A model generated the notes under the pieces. The model was not told the DNA's origin, made no database searches, and saw nothing but the letters and a program-made list of their open reading frames with translations. A stretch of DNA of 64,000 bases, taken from Carettochelys insculpta. Taxonomy: Eukaryota > Chordata > Testudines > Carettochelyidae. The DNA lies in the NCBI RefSeq assembly GCF_033958435.1, contig NC_134150.1, positions 35,087,501 to 35,151,500 on the forward strand. The letters run 5' to 3'. Position 1 is the first letter of the stretch; every line of letters begins with the position of its first letter. The position numbers and the translations under genes were made by a program. Shown one piece after another: positions 50,263-60,199 of this stretch.

Positions 50263-50455
50263 CACTGGTGTCCCTGCTATTTTTTCCCACTCTAGTGTGG
50301 AATAAATTTTGTTGTGTGCACCAAGACATGCGTGCATGTGAACCACCAGTAGAAACGCAGGCTGCCCCCTGTGGGTGCTGTGGGCCTCTGCTAATCAAGT
50401 GAATCTCTCCTGGGTAGCCACCCAAGCACTCATCTTATGGGGAATACTGCTCCCC
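50263..50455. mobile_element. Small TIR element (same family as 62253)
   Basis: It contains TGTGGAATAAATTTTGTTG and CCACCAGTAGAAAC, the reverse complement of blocks in the insertion at 62253-62426. The ends TCCCTGCTATTTTTTCCCA and (reverse complement of the right end) AGTATTCCCCATAAGATG are weak inverted repeats. Probably a hAT-like MITE; the boundaries are approximate. Confidence 0.5.
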
Positions 50456-51114
50456 ACACATCCCAGGGGAGGCTGGACTTCACGTACACCTGTTTTACAG
50501 CTGGGTGAACTGGGGCTCAAAGAGACTAGTTTGCAGTTCTGCATGGTCCCAATGGGCACAGATGGCATTCAGCCCTTTGCAGCACTAGCCCTGTGGGCAC
50601 AGCGTTCAGGGGGAGTTGAGGGCATGCAGCACCTCCCAGGATGAAGCCTGGAGGGCTAAACTGTAACATTGCACTCTGCCCTGAAGAAGGGACAATGGCT
50701 CTGTGACACAGAAGCCAGTTGGTGGCTCATCAGCAATTCGTGCCGGGCCTGACATGCTCACAGGGGGAAGTGGGGAGCTGGGGAAATGTACTGACCCTCT
50801 GGGCCATGTACAACAATATTCAGAAGTTGGAGAGCTAGAGTATACCTGCTGGGGCTTGGGACTTTAGCCTGAGGGAGGCACCTGCCAGGGCTCAGGGCTT
50901 CAGCTCTGCTCCTGCTTATGCCGCAGGCCCTGCAGGTGCACCCCACAGGGCAGAATCTCTGAGCTCCTTCTTCCCCCATGGTCAGAAATCCCAATCCCGG
51001 CACCCTACTAACTGACTAAGGGAGAGGGGACTCTGTGTGAGCTGCACGCAGTGGTAAAACAGCCACAGTTTGGCAACCCCTGATCTATAGCTAATGTGTC
51101 AACCCATATACAGC
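50456..51114. other. Gene-free stretch
   Basis: No exon or recognisable repeat seen. GC content is moderate and the frames are short. Confidence 0.45.
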
Positions 51115-51282
51115 CTGAGAAAGGGTAGCCATGTTAGTTGGTAGCTTCACAAATAACAAGCAGTGCTGTGGCTGAGACTAACAAATTCATGAGGTCACGA
51201 GGAAGTGAGTTTTACCCACGACAGCTCATGACCTAATAAATTTGTTAGTCTCTTAAGGTGCCACAGGACTGCTTGACATAAT
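51115..51282. repeat. Inverted pair of a GAAGTGGGTC-related repeat
   Basis: The left part reads GGGTAGCCATGTTAGTTGGT then GAGACTAACAAATTCATG, which is a minus-strand tail. The right part reads GTGAGTTTTACCCACGACAG, AATTTGTTAGTCTCTTAAGG and TGCCACAGGACTGCTTG, which is a plus-strand copy. This subtype says GTTTTACCCACG where others say GTCTGTCCCACG. Confidence 0.65.
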
Positions 51283-51331
51283 CCACAGCTCCTGAAAATC
51301 ACTACCTGGTCACATCTGAGGTGTACACAAA

Positions 51332-51768
51332 GGCTGTGTCTACACTAGCCCCAAACTTTGAAATGGCCACACAAATGGCCATTTCGAAGTTTACTAATGA
51401 AGAGCTGAAATGCATCTTCAGCGCTTCATTAGCATGCGGGCGGCCGCGGCACTTCGAAATTGACGCGCCTCGCCGCCGCGCAGTTCGTCCTGACGGGGCT
51501 CCCTTTTCGAAAGGACCCTGCCTACTTTGAAGTCCCCTTATTCCCATCAGCTCATGGGAATAAGGGGACTTCGAAGTAGGCGCGGTCCTTTCGAAAATAA
51601 GCCCCGTCGGGACGAGCCGCGTGGCGGCGAGGCGTGTCAATTTCGAAGTGCCACGGCCGCCCGCATGCTAATGAAGCACTGAAGATGCATTTCAGCTCTT
51701 CATTAGTAAACTTCGAAATGGCCATTTGTGTGGCCATTTCAAAGTTTGGGGCTAGTGTAGACGTAGCC
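51332..51768. mobile_element. Near-perfect palindromic MITE, 437 bp, AAA duplication
   Basis: From GGCTGTGTCTACACTAGCCC to its counterpart GGGGCTAGTGTAGACGTAGC, the left half (51332-51547) is the reverse complement of the right half (51554-51768) with only scattered mismatches and small indels. The turn is CCCAT-CAGCTC-ATGGG. AAA flanks both ends. It is CpG-rich with repeated TTCGAA sites. TIRs and the 3-bp duplication place it in the Harbinger-type family. It contains no gene; mirrored frames on both strands are artefacts of the symmetry. Confidence 0.9.
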
Positions 51769-54700
51769 AAAGACACACAAATAGGTGACAACATTGTATT
51801 CTTAAGCTGTGTTTGGCAAGCAATTCATAAACAGTCTGTCTTAGACAAATGAATGTATAGTTGCTTACCTGACCTGCCTGGTCATCAGGCAGAGCAATGG
51901 AGGTATATTTACACAGTAAGTAAATGAAGCTCTCAAGCCAGCCTAGCATCTACACCCCAACAGGAGAGAGAATCTTGGGCTGGTCTTACTTTTCAAAGTT
52001 AGTGGGTGGAAGAAGTCGGAGCAGGGCCTGAACCTCAAAATAGGCAATTGAAGCAATTGCTTGTATACACTATTATTGTAATATAAAATTGCATGGAGTA
52101 AGGTCGTTTATGAAAGCCTGAGATCCACAAGTAATTAATATCATTATGAACCATCTAAGGACTTACGGATACTCACTGATGTTATGCATTATAGTCTGAC
52201 CAAACAGGTTTTCTCCCAGAGAAGAAAGGTAGCCAAAGCAGCAGTGGTAGTGGCCGGAGCACCAAGCCCATTTGAAAAGCTGGGCCCAGGTGGTGGAGCT
52301 GCCTTGTTCTTGGTATCACCCAGTGCTTTTTTAGTACCAGTGCTGAGTACTAGCACCTTGGCAGCCCCAGCCATGGGACTGGCGGTGGGGAGACAGCTGA
52401 GTACCTTCTTCTCCCTTCTTTGTGTTAAATAAACTTGCTTTACTCTCAGTGTAAATGAATTCAGCACCAGGGTTGCCTGAAGAAGGTTTATCAAGTCCTC
52501 ACTGAATGAATGCACTGTAGAGTTCTGTCTCTTTAAAGGAGAAATTGACTCCTCTGAGTGTTTGGTGCGAAAGCGGGATGCTGCAGGGAAGTGGGTCGGG
52601 TTGATTGATTGATACCTGCAAGACAAGGTCTGGACTAGCAGATGCCTATAGATTTTGCTGGCAAGACCATCTAGTGTCTCAGGAGGTTCTTTCACAACGT
52701 AGCAGTAGCAAATCTCTCACTTGCAGAGTCTGAGGGGGTGATGCAAAAATTCATAATACAGGGAACCTCAGCCAGCTGCCATGTTGGCAGATGTTTAGGG
52801 GAAAACTTGGGCTTGGCAGGATGTTGGGGTCATTCTGCAAATAGTGACTGGGCAGTGGAGGCTCAGGTGTGACTTGAATGCTTCTATGCTGGCTATCGGG
52901 GTTTGGAATGTGAATCACAGCAACATAGCATCTAAGGCACCCAGAGCTGTGTAGGGTCAGTGGTGACAGAACTCCTCTCTGGCCTGGGATAGACCTCGCA
53001 GTGTAGTGCCAAATCAGAACAGTAAGGAATAAATGCTGCCTCCAAGTCACAGCAGAGCTGCAAATTTGACACCATCAACCCAGGATTGAACAGAGACTGG
53101 GAGTGGCTGGCCAATTACAAAAGCAGTTTCTCCTCTCTTGAAGTTCACACCTCCACATTAGCTGCTGATAATGGGCCACATCGGTCCTGACTGAACTGAC
53201 CCTGTCAATCTGGCCTTCCTCTTGATTGGGACTCCCTCCTTTTCATGCACCTGTATGCCAGCTCATGCATCTGACAAAGCAGGCCTTTGCTTATGCTCCA
53301 AAATATGTTAGTCTATAAGGTGCCATAAGACTTCTTGCTGCTTTTGCAGATACAGACTAACTCTGATACTAGCTACATGCTTGTGCTGAAAAGGAGCAGC
53401 GCGGGACTTCACTGGGATGAAAGTAACTTCAGATTTATTACAGGTACTGTCCTGCTGCAACCCAGGTCCCTGCTAGCTCTTTAAATAGCTCATGTTGGGT
53501 TTTGCTGCAGTTCCTACTGGAGTCGAACACCAGGGTGGACCTATTTTCATGCTATATTTCTCCCCTTTTTCTGGAGACAGTCTCTCACTGCCTCTGTTCT
53601 GGCCAGCTACTCTATCTGGATCCAAGGCCCCCACAACCTACCTGCATACAGAAGGGAGTATTAAGTGAGTAATTAACTACTCTCCCCATGTAGCCAGTCA
53701 CTCAGTGTGAGGAGAAGCACAAGAACTGGGCGGACGACTTCCTGTATGACTAAGTAAGTACCTAGCCCTAAGTGAATGGCTTATTTGAAGTTGAGCTCCT
53801 ACTGTGATTTCCTTATCTGAGGGGTCATTTACATTCCCTGGGTACATCTAAATTATCTCCAGAATCTGAAAAGGAATCTTTGGCACAGAATCTGTTACAG
53901 TACAGCATTGAACAGGTACCACAAGAGGTTTAGTTCTTCCTCTGCATAGTCTACAAATGATTCATTATGCTGTATTGCCCTGATGATATAAGGTAGCAGA
54001 TTTTGGGGCTCTTCAGCTCATAGTTTCCTGTTTGGAAAATAAATCAACAGTATACTCAGGATATTTTCTTAGCATAATGTATTTTATTTACACTATATGC
54101 ACTAGTCCTGTAACAGAGGTGGTCACAAAAAGCATGCAAGCAACCCCCCTTTTTAAAATGACTGCCCCAAACTCTAACACTAAATTCCCAGGGGCCAAAT
54201 CCACCCCAAAAGTGTCTCTCTAGAGATGAAGGGTGGAAAAAGCTCCCTTGCCATTTGTAACATTTTCCCCCAAAATAAATTACATCCCTAAACAAATGAA
54301 CACAGTAATCTTTCTCCAAGGTCTGTATGCTGCATACACCCTAGGAAGGTTGCATGAGCTGGGAACTTTCACCAAAACTGCTTCCTAAAAAACCTCTCTT
54401 ATACAGGTTGCTTTGCACCCCAGAATTGTGAACTATCCAGAGGCGGCTCTCCGCTGCCGGATAGTAATCCAATCACAGCTAAAGGGAGAAGCAGGGAGGA
54501 GTGAGTAACTGCAAGTTTTCTCAAAAGAATGTTGACAGCTGCTTTATTGGGCTGCTATCTTTTGTTGTTGGGGCATGTTCCAGTCATTCCAGTTAAACAC
54601 CCTCTTTGCTTCTGCCTCTACCACTGTATAATATAAAAGGAACATTTTTTATTGTTTACAGATTATTAGGCACCACATCTTGGGAGTTTCCACACACACA

Positions 54701-54943
54701 AACGCAGAGACTGGGGAGATGTTACATTCCCTAACAGCCAGTTAGGCTTGCTCTCTAACACAATGGTGACAGGACCCCTCACTGGTATGGCCTATTGCAC
54801 GCTAACCAGCACGGCTGGCGTGGCAGGTGCTCTAGGAAGGAGTGCTGATGAGACCCACTGGAGATTGCCCTCCTGGGTGAAAGGGTTATCCCCAGGGGGA
54901 AGCAGAGGATTTGGCGGGAGGGGGAACTCTCCTGGATTATGTA
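51769..54943. other. Gene-free stretch
   Basis: Besides the single repeat copy at 53258-53372, no exon or clear mobile element was recognised. The longest frame (168 codons, minus, 52189-52695) shows no known domain. Confidence 0.45.
53258..53372 (+). repeat. GAAGTGGGTC-type repeat, diverged tail
   Basis: GCATCTGACAAAGCAGGC, TTATGCTCCAAAATATGTTA, GTCTATAAGGTGCCATAAGA and GATACAGACTAACTCTGATA follow the order seen in other copies. The PCR-like core is mutated. Confidence 0.65.
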
Positions 54944-55582
54944 CAGGGTGCCCATCCATCCCATTGTCCCCAGGACAGTTCCTTATTTAAGCTGTCTCAC
55001 AGGCACCCCAACCTTTTTAAGAAAATAGGCAAATTGCCCCGTATTTTGCAGGGCTCCTGTTCCCTGGCACCCTGTGACTTGGGATGACCGTCTCTCCTGC
55101 CAGGGAGCTCCTCCACTAGGTGGCTGCCCTGTTTCTTGGAGCTCTGCACCTTGTGGCAGTAGCTTCTGCTGCAGGGGAGCTCCTCTGTGGGGCAACTGCC
55201 CCATTTCCTGGCACCCTATGGTGGCAAACCTCGCTGCCAGCGAACTCCACAACAGGGCGGCTGCCTTGCTCCCTGGTGCCCTGTACTTAGGGGAGGCAGC
55301 TCCCACTGCCAGGGAACTGCTCTATGGGTCCGCTGCCTCGTTCCCCAGCCTCCCACACCTCATTCCCTGGCTCTTCCAGGTTCTCACCAGTGGGTTCTGG
55401 AGCCCCCATCCTCGACTCCCTGTCTTCCCTGGTGCCTCCCCATTGGAAGCTGCAGAGCCCCCATCCCTGGTTCCTCACCCTGGAGCAGCAGCCCCCATCA
55501 CCAAGGAGCCCTGACGTAGGACAGCAGACCAGCCCCAAAGGCCAGTGTCCTGTATTTGCCATAGGGCAGTGTGGTCACTCTA
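54944..55582. mobile_element. hAT-type element carrying a minisatellite
   Basis: ATTATGTA occurs exactly on both sides (54936-54943 and 55583-55590), an intact 8-bp duplication. The left end is CAGGGTGCCCATCC. The right end in reverse complement is TAGAGTGACCACAC. Matching GTCCCCAGGACA and CAAATACAGGACA blocks lie just inside the ends. Most of the interior is a 72-bp tandem repeat. No transposase remains. Confidence 0.8.
55057..55337. repeat. 72-bp minisatellite, four units
   Basis: Units at 55057-55128, 55129-55200, 55201-55265 (7 bp shorter) and 55266-55337 each run from a CTGTTCCCTGG-like start to a GGGCNGCTGCC-like end. Because 72 is a multiple of three, several frames stay open across it; these are not genes. 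Confidence 0.85.
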
Positions 55583-56427
55583 ATTATGTATGAAGTTAAG
55601 TCAGGCAAATAGAACTGAGACATAACCACAAAAGTCAGCTCTGCATAAAAAATCCTCTCCAAATTTGGAGGTGGGGGAACTCAGATTCAGGGGTTTCTTG
55701 TGGGTCCATATCTTCTTGTTTTTCTTTACCCTGGGCTAGTCCCTGAGGAAAAGTCTTTTGTGTGTCTGACTGGACCCTAAAGGGGAAGAGCATTCTGGAC
55801 ACCTTATTTTTACAAGAAACACACTTGTTTTAGGCATGATTACCCTATGGGAAACAATAGTAGGCTTTGCCCATCACTGTAGGTAAGGCACCTCCCCATG
55901 AGGCAGTAGGTATGTCTGTAGAAGAATTCTTGCATCTACCTCACTGCCTTCTCACCAGATGTAAGGCCAGCTTCTCTATGACAGTGAGGGGTGTGAATTT
56001 TTCACATCTCTGAGCAACATAACTGAGTTGAGCTAACTTTAAAAGCAGACTGGGACGTAACTGATTTCCTGCCATCGCAGGGACTTTAGGCAGTGTTGCA
56101 CCTCAGTGCCTTCTCCTCTCAGCCTGTGGCACACACGTTTAGTCTACTGAGGTCTGTAATACTTGTGCTGTTGAGGCTGTTTTGTGCTGGTTGTTGAACT
56201 TGGTAAGGGGACAGCTGGATAATGTTTGGTAGCCTGTGGCATACAGGAGAATGGGCTGCATGAGCTGCATGTCTGTCCTGGCCTCAACCTTTCTAACCTC
56301 CAAACTGTCCTTTCCTCAGCCAGCCACTGCTCCCTTCACTCTATCGCTATAGGGTTTCTATTGCTTTGGTGGATAGTACACGTGGTTGCCTCTGATTAAG
56401 TATACTGTAGCTAGGGAATTTATTAGG
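55583..56427. other. Gene-free stretch
   Basis: No exon or assignable repeat was seen. Confidence 0.45.
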
Positions 56428-56818
56428 TGACGAGCTTTCGTGGGACAGACCCACTTCTTCAGATCATAGCCATACTATAACAGACTCAATATTTAAGGCA
56501 CAGAGAACCAAAAATAGTAATCAAGGTAGACAAATTAGAAAAATAAGATCAAGGTGAGCAAATCAGAGAGCTGAGGGGCACAAGAGGGGGTGGAGTCAAG
56601 AATTAGGTAAAGCCAAGTATGAAAAAGAGCCCCTATAATGAGCTAGAAAATTCCCATCCCAGTTCAAACCATGTGTTAATGTCAAAACAAAAAAGCAGTC
56701 CAGTAGCACTTTAAAGACTAACAAAATAACCTAATAAATTATTTTTTTAGTCTTTAAAGTGCTACTGGACTGCTTTTTTCTTTTTGATAGTATATAGACT
56801 AGCACGGCTATATCTCTG
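56428..56818. repeat. Inverted pair of the GAAGTGGGTC repeat, interrupted
   Basis: The minus-strand core lies at 56428-56468. Its tail (AGTAGCACTTTAAAGACTAA) appears about 240 bp later at 56703-56722. It is followed head to head by a plus-strand tail (TAGTCTTTAAAGTGCTACTG and ATAGACTAGCACGGCTATAT). The separated pieces suggest an insertion or rearrangement between core and tail. Confidence 0.65.
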
Positions 56819-57889
56819 TTACTGTAGCTAGGAGACCTCATGGCTCTTATGCTGAAGATGACGACAGGAGGGATGGCAAGATGACAGAACATGCCATTCC
56901 CACTATTGTCCAACATACAGTATCAGAAGACCAGGGCTTCCAAACTGCAGTCTACTGGCCACTTATCCAGGCGAAATGATGTAGATAATTTCAGAGGAAC
57001 CTGCAATGGAATTTGGCCTCAGTATCTCTAATTAAATGCTGAATAACTTCAAAAAAATTCCTGTTGGTAACAAAACACAGAAGAGAATAGCTCACGTTAG
57101 CAAGTTCAAGGTTCAACTTGAGGCTCCTCCACTATCTTCTCCTTTCAACATTGTTATTCTCTATTCCAGCTCTTCTGCTGTATGGTTCATTACGGTATCT
57201 GACAAGGCCACGTATGCACTGTCTCTGTACTGCGCTGCAATCTTCTGACTCAGGACTTGTGTACACTGGCAAGTTACAGTGCAGTAAATCAGCTCCCAGT
57301 GCTGTAATGCCCGAGATGCCCACCCTGCAAAGGCATTTAGTGCACATTATCTCCACAGTTGCTGTGCTCTTGGCAAACCACCTTGACAAGCCGCGTTGAT
57401 CTTGCTGTATTGGGGCTACTGTAACAGTATAACCAATATGGTTTCTCTAGACATATTGAGAGGCCTAGAGCTTGTCTGCAGCCAAACTAAAGAGCAGCAG
57501 CCATTAACTGTGAAGCTACAGGTCACATACTCACATTCCATCTACATTTCAGTACAATAGCATCATATCAGGCTGTTAAGAAAACCACATCCTCTTGCCA
57601 CCCACTATTAAACAGATCTCAAGATGGGTAAAGAAAATTTAGTTAACAGCATTTTGTCTGGCAGTCAATGACTTATCAATAGTTGAGGTTGTGGAATCAC
57701 CATTCTATGACTGTCTTCACTTTTCTACTGTTTTTTTGTATATTCGCTGTCTGGTTTGTAATTGCTCCTGCCTGCTGTATAATTAATTTTGTTAGGTGTA
57801 AATCAGTTAAGGTGGTGGGTTATGATTGGTTAGGTAATTTTATTACAATCGTTTATGATTGGTTAGTAAAATTGTACATGGGATGCATT
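56819..57889. other. Gene-free stretch
   Basis: No exon recognised. A possible decayed MITE spans about 57250-57485 (GACTTGTGTACACTGG to CTAGAGCTTGTCTGC), too diverged to call. Confidence 0.45.
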
Positions 57890-58461
57890 AGCAGGTGTGT
57901 TGTGAGCAAGACACGAGAAGTCATTCTTCTGCTCTACTCTGCGCTGGTTAGGCCTCAGCTGGAGTATTGTGTCCAGTTCTGGGCACTGCATTCCAAGAAA
58001 GATGTGGAGAAGTTGGAGAGGGTCCAGAAAAGAGCAACAAGAATGATCAAAGGTCTAGAGAGCATGACTTACGAAAGAAGGCTGAAAGAACTGGGCTTGA
58101 TTAATTTGGAAGAGAGAAGATTGAGGCAGGGGTTATGATAGTGGTTTTCAGGTATCTATAAGGAAGAGGGAGAAAAAATTTTCTTCTTGGCCTCTGAGGA
58201 TAGAAGAAGCAATGGGCTTAAACCGCAGCAAGGGAGGTTTAGGTTGGACATTAGGAGAAAGTTCCTAACTGTCAGCGTGGTCAAACAGTGGAATAAATTG
58301 CCAAGGGAAGTTGTGGGATCGCCATCTCTGGAGATATTTAAGAACAGGTTAGATAAATGTCTATCAGGGATGGTCTAGACAGCACTTGGTCCTTCCATGA
58401 GGTCAGGGGGTTGGACTCGATGACCTCTTGAGGTCCATTCCTGTCTATGATTCTATGATTT
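57890..58461 (+). mobile_element. CR1 LINE 3' end with UTR
   Basis: The frame carries [38 protein letters not shown] and [16 protein letters not shown]. After a frameshift, RFRLDIRRKFLTVSVVKQWN and PSLEIFKNRLDKCLSGMV (stop at 58376-58378) follow. The 3' UTR ends GGACTCGATGACCTCTTGAG and TCTATGATTCTATGATT, the CR1 terminal tandem octamers. This is a 5'-truncated CR1 with a frameshift at about 58135. Confidence 0.93.
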
Positions 58462-58761
58462 ATACTAACATAATTGGTGAAGGTATAGCTAAGCAGGACT
58501 CAAGTTTCACTGCTTAAACTGGGGTCCAAGAAGGAAAAAGGAGGAGGAAGAGAACATCAAGCAGGAAGGAATGGAAAGAACATCAAGCAGGAAAGGTGAA
58601 AGAAGGAACACCTTAAGGAGGACTCACTTCCAAGACCCTGAGGTGCAGCAACCAGCATCCAGAGAGTGACTGTGTCTGTCTCAACAGGGGAAGTCTGCCT
58701 GCCTTATCAGGATTGGTGAGCATGATCCTGTGTGCTTAGCATGTATTCTGCTTTCTTGATA

Positions 58762-59150
58762 CATAAGAATGGCCATACTGGGTCAGACCAAAGGTCCATC
58801 TAGCCCAGTATCCTGTCTGGTGACAGTAGCCAATACCAGGTGCCCCAGAGGAGGTGAACCGAAGACAATGATCAAGAGATTTGTCTCCTGCCATCCATCT
58901 CCCGCCTTTGACAAAAAGCTAGGCACCATACCTTACCCCTTGCTAATAGCCATCTATGGACCTAACCTCCAAATATTTATCGAGCTCTTTTTTAAACTCT
59001 GTTACAGTCCTGGCCTTCACAGCGTCCTCTGGTAAGTAGTTCCACAGGTTGACTGTGCGCTGTGTGAAGAAAAACTTTCTTTTATTACTGTGTAAGACTT
59101 TTTCAGTGGCACAGATCCTGCATACCTGTAGGGAATTACCCAATTCCTCA
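58762..59150 (-). mobile_element. CR1-related LINE 3' end, other subfamily
   Basis: The minus strand encodes NKRKFFFTQRTVNLWNYLPE then TVTEFKKELDKYL with a stop near 58943. Its 3' UTR contains (as plus-strand reverse) CATACTGGGTCAGACCAAAG and CCATCTAGCCCAGTATCCTG. The VNLWNxLPxxVV...FKxxLDxxL pattern is the CR1 ORF2 C-terminus. The UTR differs from the plus-strand CR1 just upstream. Confidence 0.85.
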
Positions 59151-59279
59151 GGCTCAGGGTGTAAGGGTTGAAGTTTAAATTAACAGGGTCACACCTTGAG
59201 CCCTACAGATTGAGTAGAGGTGTATATGTCCCTGAGTGTGGAAGGATGAGAAATTTGTGTGGGTAACACTATAATACCA

Positions 59280-59412
59280 AGTATCGGAGGGGTAGCCATG
59301 TTAGTCTGGATCTGTAACAGCAACGAAGGGTCCTGTGGCACCTTATAGACTAACAGAAACTATGCTCAAAACTTTTCTGTTAGTCTGTAAGGTGCCACAG
59401 GACCCTTCATTG
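59280..59412. repeat. Inverted pair of repeat tails
   Basis: GGGTAGCCATGTTAGTCTGG, AAGGGTCCTGTGGCACCTTA and TAGACTAACAGAAACT form the minus copy. TCTGTTAGTCTGTAAGGTGC and CACAGGACCCTTCATTGCT form the plus copy right after it. Only tails are present; the core motif is absent. Confidence 0.7.
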
Positions 59413-60199
59413 CTATAATACCAAGGTGTCAGTGTGGACCCCTGGTGTACTATAGCACTGTGACAGTCATCTGGTACTTGTCCCACAGTGCCTGTTCTCC
59501 CCTCTCTGGTCTTTGGTTTGATGTCAGGCAGGCTGACAGGCTTGCTAGACCCCTGTGCAAGGTGGTGGTGGGGGATGGCTCCATGCTCCTGGAAGGGGAA
59601 GGGCATCAGGTAGAAGGGGTGGGGCTAGGGGCAGCCAGTCCTCAGAGCTGCCTGGAGAGCAGCATATGGCACTCTGGTGGTGATGTAAAGGGGCTTCAAC
59701 TGCCGCCACTGCTTCCCTTCTTACCCCAAGCAGCAAAATATCTTCGTGGATGAATGCTGCCAGTTAAAATGTGAAGCCATTATTCATTATAAGCCCCCCT
59801 CTGCAGTGTTGGATCTCCCTAAGATGCATCTGTCCAGACTACAGCATCGCCCCACACCAATGAACTCCCCTGACCGAGTGGTTATCTCACCGTTTTGGCA
59901 ATCTTGTGTCTGTTGCTTGCCCTGGGACAGCCAGTCAGTGACAGGCTTGTGCTTAAACTGGGTCATGTCAGTGTTCTGTCTAGGGTCAAGCAATGGTCCT
60001 TCTGTAAAATATTGCAATTTGGCTTCACAGATTTAACCTTGGGATCCCAGCATGGGCAGCGGGTGAAGTCACAGCTGGGGAAGGCCTTGCGCCTTCTGCA
60101 ACTTCCCTTCCCCCATGCAGCTAACACATGGCTGGGAAGCTCAGCTGGCATGCTGGAGCCCCAGTCCTCCCCCAGGCTGAGCAGGGAGTGTAGGCCTAC
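59413..60199. other. Probable left part of the Harbinger relic
   Basis: No protein similarity was recognised up to about 60200. Since the Harbinger Myb-like frame is already running at 60219, the element must begin left of there, but its terminal repeat was not found. Confidence 0.35.

Noticed and set aside
51420..51640. CpG-rich block resembling a CpG-island promoter
   Set aside because: It lies entirely inside the palindromic MITE, so its CpG content is a property of the transposon.
55057..55520. Long overlapping frames on both strands (up to 146 codons)
   Set aside because: They are produced by the 72-bp minisatellite, whose length is divisible by three.
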